64,000 bases of DNA, taken from Gemmobacter denitrificans (GTDB lineage Bacteria; Pseudomonadota; Alphaproteobacteria; Rhodobacterales; Rhodobacteraceae). The DNA is taken from NCBI RefSeq assembly GCF_036964905.1, contig NZ_JBALHR010000002.1, forward strand, positions 1 to 64,000, written 5' to 3'. A model generated the notes under the pieces. It ran no database searches, was not told the origin of the DNA, and saw only the letters and a program-made list of their open reading frames with translations. The translations under genes were made by a program, and so were the position numbers. Positions within the stretch are counted from its first letter, which is position 1. The number at the start of each line of letters is the position of its first letter. Of this stretch, positions 60,498-64,000 are shown piece after piece.

Positions 60498-61559
60498 TCA
60501 GAGCCAGTCGCCACGCCCACTTCCCACCGCATCGGCGATCCTGGCGAACCCGGCCTGCGCCGCCAGCGCATCCAGACCGCGCGCAAGGCGGGGCACCAGC
60601 GACAGGCCTTCATAGACCATGGCCGAATAGACCTGCACTGCGCTGGCCCCGGCGCGGATCTTTTCCCATGCCTGTTCGGGGGTGGAAATCCCGCCAACGC
60701 CCACCAGCGGCAAGCGCCCTTCGGTCAATTGCGACAGTTGCGCAAGAACGCGGGTCGATTTTTCAAACAACGGTGCGCCCGACAGGCCACCGGCTTCGGA
60801 CCGATGCGCCGAGTGCAGCCCGTCGCGCGACAGGGTGGTATTGGTGGCGATGATGCCTGAAATGCCGGAGGCCAGCGCCACTTCGGCCACATCGGCCAGA
60901 TCGTCGGGCGAAAGATCTGGTGCGATCTTCAGGAAGACCGGGACAGGACGTTCCAGCCCCGCGCGCACCTCCATCACCCCCGCCAGCAGCGCCGACAGTG
61001 CGGCCCGGCCCTGCAGATCGCGCAGTTTTTCGGTATTGGGCGAACTGACATTTACCGTGGCGAAATCGATATGCGGGCCGCAGGTCGCCAGGACCTCGGC
61101 GAAATCTGCTGCGCGGTCGGTGCTGTCCTTGTTGGCCCCGAGATTGAGCCCCACCGGTATGCCGCCCTTCGGGCGCAGCGCCAGCCGTGCGGAAATCGCG
61201 CAGGCCCCTTCATTGTTGAAGCCGAACCGGTTGATGACGGCGCGATCCTCGGTCAGGCGAAACAGGCGTGGTTGCGGATTGCCCGGCTGCGGGCGCGGGG
61301 TCGCAGCCCCCACTTCCACAAACCCGAAACCGGCACGCATCAGTGCTGCCACCGCCTCGGCATTCTTGTCATAACCCGCTGCCAACCCCACCGGATTGGC
61401 CAGCCGCAGCCCCGCCAGATCGGTTTTCAGCCGGTCTGACGTGACCACACCGGGAAGCGGCGCCAACCCGGCCCGCAGGGCCATGAGCGACAGGCCATGC
61501 GCCTTTTCCGGGTCAAGCCGGTGAAGGGCGCAAAGCCCCAGCCTTTCGATCAGGGTCAT
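60498..61559 (-). CDS. pyrD: Dihydroorotate dehydrogenase (quinone, class 2)
   Basis: A 353-residue membrane-associated FMN enzyme of pyrimidine synthesis. The N-terminal helix before the barrel (LIERLGLCALHRLDPEKAHGLSL) marks class 2, which passes electrons to quinone. FMN-site motifs include NRFGFNNEG and TVNVSSPNTEKLR, with catalytic Ser within the latter. It overlaps the DUF952 stop as ATGA. It is in the same region as pyrG. Confidence 0.94.
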   Translation of the reverse strand: MTLIERLGLCALHRLDPEKAHGLSLMALRAGLAPLPGVVTSDRLKTDLAGLRLANPVGLAAGYDKNAEAVAALMRAGFGFVEVGAATPRPQPGNPQPRLFRLTEDRAVINRFGFNNEGACAISARLALRPKGGIPVGLNLGANKDSTDRAADFAEVLATCGPHIDFATVNVSSPNTEKLRDLQGRAALSALLAGVMEVRAGLERPVPVFLKIAPDLSPDDLADVAEVALASGISGIIATNTTLSRDGLHSAHRSEAGGLSGAPLFEKSTRVLAQLSQLTEGRLPLVGVGGISTPEQAWEKIRAGASAVQVYSAMVYEGLSLVPRLARGLDALAAQAGFARIADAVGSGRGDWL

Positions 61560-61894
61560 ATCACGCCCTCGGGGAAGATATGGCCGGTCACGCCGAGCGG
61601 CAGGGATTTGTCCCAAACCACATCGGACAGGCGCAAGCTGCGATAAAGATGCGGGAACAACGCGCCCCCACGCGATTCTTCCCATTTCAGCGCAGGCCCC
61701 AGGGGCTCGGCCCGCACGGCCACCAGCACCAGATCGCTTTCATGGGCAAACCACTTGGCGGCGGTTTCGGTCACCTGGGCTGCGGTGGAAAAATGGATGT
61801 AACCATCTGCCAGATCAATCGGCGCACCGGCAGTTTCACCAGCGGCACGGAAGGCATCCCATTCGGGGCGGCGGAGGATCTTGTAGATCAGCAT
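61556..61894 (-). CDS. DUF952 domain protein
   Basis: A 112-residue protein of the DUF952 family; YIHFSTAAQVTETAAKWF is its signature, and LKWEESRGGALFPHLYR follows. It is coupled to pyrD by an ATGA overlap, a pairing seen in other alphaproteobacteria. Function unknown; the fold is related to ADP-ribosyltransferase-like folds only by published structural speculation. ATG at 61894. Confidence 0.88.
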   Translation of the reverse strand: MLIYKILRRPEWDAFRAAGETAGAPIDLADGYIHFSTAAQVTETAAKWFAHESDLVLVAVRAEPLGPALKWEESRGGALFPHLYRSLRLSDVVWDKSLPLGVTGHIFPEGVI

Positions 61895-61960
61895 GCGGCT
61901 TCCATGCACCGCGCAAGCGTTTTGGTCAATGGTTTCCGGCCATGCGCGGAAAATCGCCAT

Positions 61961-61978
61961 CTGTCACGCGGATGTCAT
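61961..61978 (+). promoter_or_regulatory. Pho-box-like direct repeat
   Basis: CTGTCAC (61961-61967) and ATGTCAT (61972-61978) are heptamers repeated 11 bases apart, the spacing and TGTCA core of PhoB boxes. It is upstream of a 5'-nucleotidase, a common member of phosphate-starvation regulons. The start codon is 87 bases downstream. No good -10 box follows, so this stays a candidate. Confidence 0.55.
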
Positions 61979-62064
61979 TTGTGCCGAGGACAAGCCTCGC
62001 AAGCGCTTTGACAGCCGCAAGTTGAAGCGCCAGTCTGACCATCTGAACCAAACCGGAGGTTTCC

Positions 62065-63648
62065 ATGTTTGCCCGATTCCTGCACTCTGCCGCGGCGCTT
62101 GCGCTCTGCACGGGGGCGGCCCAGGCCGATTTCACGCTTCATGTCCTGCATGTGAACGATTTCCATTCCCGGATCGAACCCATCAACAAATATGACAGCA
62201 CCTGCACCGAAAAGGACGCTGCCGAGGACGGGTGCTTCGGGGGCGTGGCCCGGATGGCAGCCAAGATCAACGCGCTGCGCGACCAGATCAAGGCCGAGGG
62301 CGGCAATGTGATCGTGCTGGATGCGGGTGATCAATCGCAGGGCAGCCTGATGTTCACCACCTACAAGGGCGTGGCCGAGGCCGAATTCATGGGCGCCATC
62401 GGCTTTGACGCCATGGCGCTTGGCAATCACGAATTCGACAATGGTCCGGAGGGCGTGCTGCCCTTCCTCGACAAGGCCAATACCAAACTGGTGTCAGGCA
62501 ATCTGGATTTCAGCCAGAACAACCTGCTGGCGGGCAAGGTGAACAAGCATCTGGTGCTGGACGTGGGCGGCGAGAAGATCGGCATCGTCTCGGCGCTGGC
62601 AACCGATACGCCTGAGACCGCAAGCCCTGGCAAAACCATCATTTTCCGCGATGACATCGACAGCCTGAAAGGCGATGTGGCCGAACTGGAGGCGCAGGGC
62701 GTGACCAAGATCCTGGCGCTGACCCATGTGGGCTACAAGCGCGATCAGGAAATCGCGGCGGCGGTGCCGGGCCTTGATGCCGTGGTGGGGGGCCATTCCC
62801 ATACGCTTTTGTCCAACACCGATGAAAAGGCCGCCGGTCCCTATCCGACGATGGTGGGTGCCGTGCCGGTGGTGCAGGCCTATGCCTATTCGAAGTATCT
62901 GGGCCATCTGATCCTGACTTTCGATGATGCGGGCGTGTTGAAAGAAGCCAAGGGCGAACCGATCCTGCTGGATCAATCCATCGCGCCCGATCCGGCGCTG
63001 GAAGCCAAGGTGAAGGACTTGGCAGGCCCGATCGAAGAGCTGAAATCGAAGGTCGTGGCCGAAACCGCCGCCGCCATCGACGGGTCACGCGATGCTTGCC
63101 GGGCGGTGGAATGCGCGATGGGCAATCTGGTGGCCGAGGCGATGCTGGACCGGGTGAAGGATCAGGGCGTGCAGATCGCCATCGCCAATGGCGGCGGCCT
63201 GCGTTCCAGCATTGACGCGGGCGAAGTGACCATGGGCGAAGTGCTGACCGTGCTGCCGTTCCAGAACACCCTGTCCACCTTCACTGTAACCGGTGCGACG
63301 GTCATCGCGGCGCTGGAAAATGGCGTCAGCCAGATCGAGGATGGCGGCGGGCGGTTTCCGCAGGTTGCCGGGATGAAGTACACGTTCGATCCGGCGGCCC
63401 CGGCGGGCAGCCGTGTCTCCGATGTGATGGTCAAAGAGGGCGACGGTTTTGTCGCCATTGATCCGGCCAAGGACTATCTGGCGGTTTCGAACAACTATGT
63501 CCGGGGTGGCGGCGATGGCTACAAGATGTTCATCGATGCCAAGGATGCCTATGATTTTGGTCCCGATCTGGCCGATGTGACGGCGGAATATCTGGCCAAG
63601 ACCGGCCCCTATACCCCCTTCACCGACGGGCGCATCACGCGCAAGTAA
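62065..63648 (+). CDS. Periplasmic 5'-nucleotidase / bifunctional metallophosphatase
   Basis: A 527-residue exported enzyme. A signal peptide (RFLHSAAALALCTGAAQAD) is followed by a calcineurin-like phosphatase domain with VNDFHSRIEP, DAGDQSQGS, GNHEFDNG and GGHSHT as metal ligands. A C-terminal 5'-nucleotidase domain has NGGGLRSSI and the substrate-stacking SNNYVRGGGDGYKMF. It dephosphorylates nucleotides for phosphate and nucleoside uptake. GGAGG lies seven bases before the ATG. Confidence 0.94.
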   Translation: MFARFLHSAAALALCTGAAQADFTLHVLHVNDFHSRIEPINKYDSTCTEKDAAEDGCFGGVARMAAKINALRDQIKAEGGNVIVLDAGDQSQGSLMFTTYKGVAEAEFMGAIGFDAMALGNHEFDNGPEGVLPFLDKANTKLVSGNLDFSQNNLLAGKVNKHLVLDVGGEKIGIVSALATDTPETASPGKTIIFRDDIDSLKGDVAELEAQGVTKILALTHVGYKRDQEIAAAVPGLDAVVGGHSHTLLSNTDEKAAGPYPTMVGAVPVVQAYAYSKYLGHLILTFDDAGVLKEAKGEPILLDQSIAPDPALEAKVKDLAGPIEELKSKVVAETAAAIDGSRDACRAVECAMGNLVAEAMLDRVKDQGVQIAIANGGGLRSSIDAGEVTMGEVLTVLPFQNTLSTFTVTGATVIAALENGVSQIEDGGGRFPQVAGMKYTFDPAAPAGSRVSDVMVKEGDGFVAIDPAKDYLAVSNNYVRGGGDGYKMFIDAKDAYDFGPDLADVTAEYLAKTGPYTPFTDGRITRK

Positions 63649-63671
63649 CGGAATTCCGGCGAAAAACACCT

Positions 63672-63699
63672 GGCGCGCAGGGCAACCTGCGCGCCTTTG
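63672..63699 (+). terminator. Rho-independent terminator of the 5'-nucleotidase gene
   Basis: A 10-bp stem GGCGCGCAGG (63672-63681) and CCTGCGCGCC (63686-63695) with a GCAA tetraloop, then TTTG, 24 bases after the stop. The next 160 bases (to 63865) hold only the nrdR promoter region. Confidence 0.85.
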
Positions 63700-63865
63700 T
63701 GCTGCCCGGGGCCTGAGTCCGCGCCGCCACAGTGCGCGGCCCCAATATGCGGTGGTCGGAAATTCCCGCTATGCAAGACCTGCCATGGCTTGCTAGGGTC
63801 TGTGGATAACTGGGGCATAGACCCCGGACCGAGGCAGTACAGTCAAGACACGAAAGGGGACGGCC

Positions 63866-64000
63866 ATGCGCTGCCCATTCTGCGGCAATATCGATACCCA
63901 GGTGAAGGACAGCCGCCCGGCCGAGGATCACGTTTCGATCCGCCGCCGCCGCTTTTGCCCGGCCTGTGGCGGAAGGTTCACCACCTATGAACGGGTGCAA
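63866..64000 (+). CDS. nrdR: Transcriptional regulator NrdR (5' end, runs off the window)
   Basis: The first 45 codons of the ribonucleotide reductase repressor. The N-terminal zinc ribbon has Cys3-x2-Cys6 (CPFCG) and Cys31-x2-Cys34 (CPACGGRFTTYER), with RRRR between them. The ATP-cone domain lies past the edge. AAAGGGGA precedes the ATG. NrdR is often followed by ribD or glyA, which cannot be checked here. Confidence 0.94.
   Translation, partial: MRCPFCGNIDTQVKDSRPAEDHVSIRRRRFCPACGGRFTTYERVQ

Overview
The window is high-GC bacterial chromosome (one counted 60-base stretch inside nadE is 67% G+C) with dense, often overlapping genes. Gene content and order point to Rhodobacterales (Paracoccaceae; Rhodobacter/Gemmobacter-like): leuA next to mreB-mreC-mreD-mrdA-rodA, a tandem glycine riboswitch before gcvTHP, a DctP/Q/M TRAP transporter, a short second-type glutamyl-tRNA synthetase, a SecG with a Pro/Ala tail, and many catabolic clusters. 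This placement is inference; there is no rRNA or other taxonomic marker. I found no tRNA, rRNA, transposase, phage gene or CRISPR array.

Layout. 1-2.2 kb: end of an upstream gene, a terminator and an M3 oligopeptidase. 2.2-10.4 kb: a carnitine/gamma-butyrobetaine catabolic island (GlxA/CdhR-like regulator, 3-dehydrocarnitine cleavage enzyme, carnitine dehydrogenase-thioesterase fusion, acyl-CoA dehydrogenase, acyl-CoA synthetase, CaiD, GntR regulator). Together these could take gamma-butyrobetaine through crotonobetainyl-CoA and carnitine to glycine betaine. 10.5-16.3 kb: OsmC-like protein and GMC oxidoreductase, then a convergent aromatic set (gentisate dioxygenase, FAH-family hydrolase, nitrilase, flavin reductase). 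16.4-20.1 kb: CDF transporter, SH3 protein, hydroxyacid dehydrogenase, sugar-nucleotide epimerase. 20.2-30.8 kb: a long minus-strand cluster that looks like one catabolic unit (N-formylglutamate amidohydrolase-like protein, TRAP transporter, glutamine-synthetase-like ligase, VOC protein, aldehyde and iron alcohol dehydrogenases, DadA-like oxidase) facing an RpiR regulator. 30.8-32.6 kb: decayed hydrolase, solitary YjhX-type toxin, GhrA-like reductase. 32.7-40.3 kb: cell-shape genes and leuA, with an unlisted 25-codon leucine leader peptide in front of leuA. 40.9-47.7 kb: KamA-like radical SAM enzyme, an H-NOX/hybrid-kinase pair, a secreted MORN-repeat protein, nadE, and a low-GC gene with a HEPN-like RxxxxH motif coupled to nadE. 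47.9-52.9 kb: esterase, metallo-beta-lactamase-fold protein, small metallopeptidase, gltX, MATE transporter. 52.9-57.7 kb: glycine riboswitch and gcvT-gcvH-gcvP. 57.7-64 kb: small membrane protein, pyrG, secG, pyrD-DUF952, a periplasmic 5'-nucleotidase behind a Pho-box-like repeat, and the start of nrdR.

The items most worth following up are the leuA leader and its alternative hairpins, the gamma-glutamylation-type TRAP cluster, the HEPN-like gene behind nadE, the H-NOX kinase pair, the solitary YjhX, and a family of intergenic G-run/C-run hairpins followed by GGATATTT.
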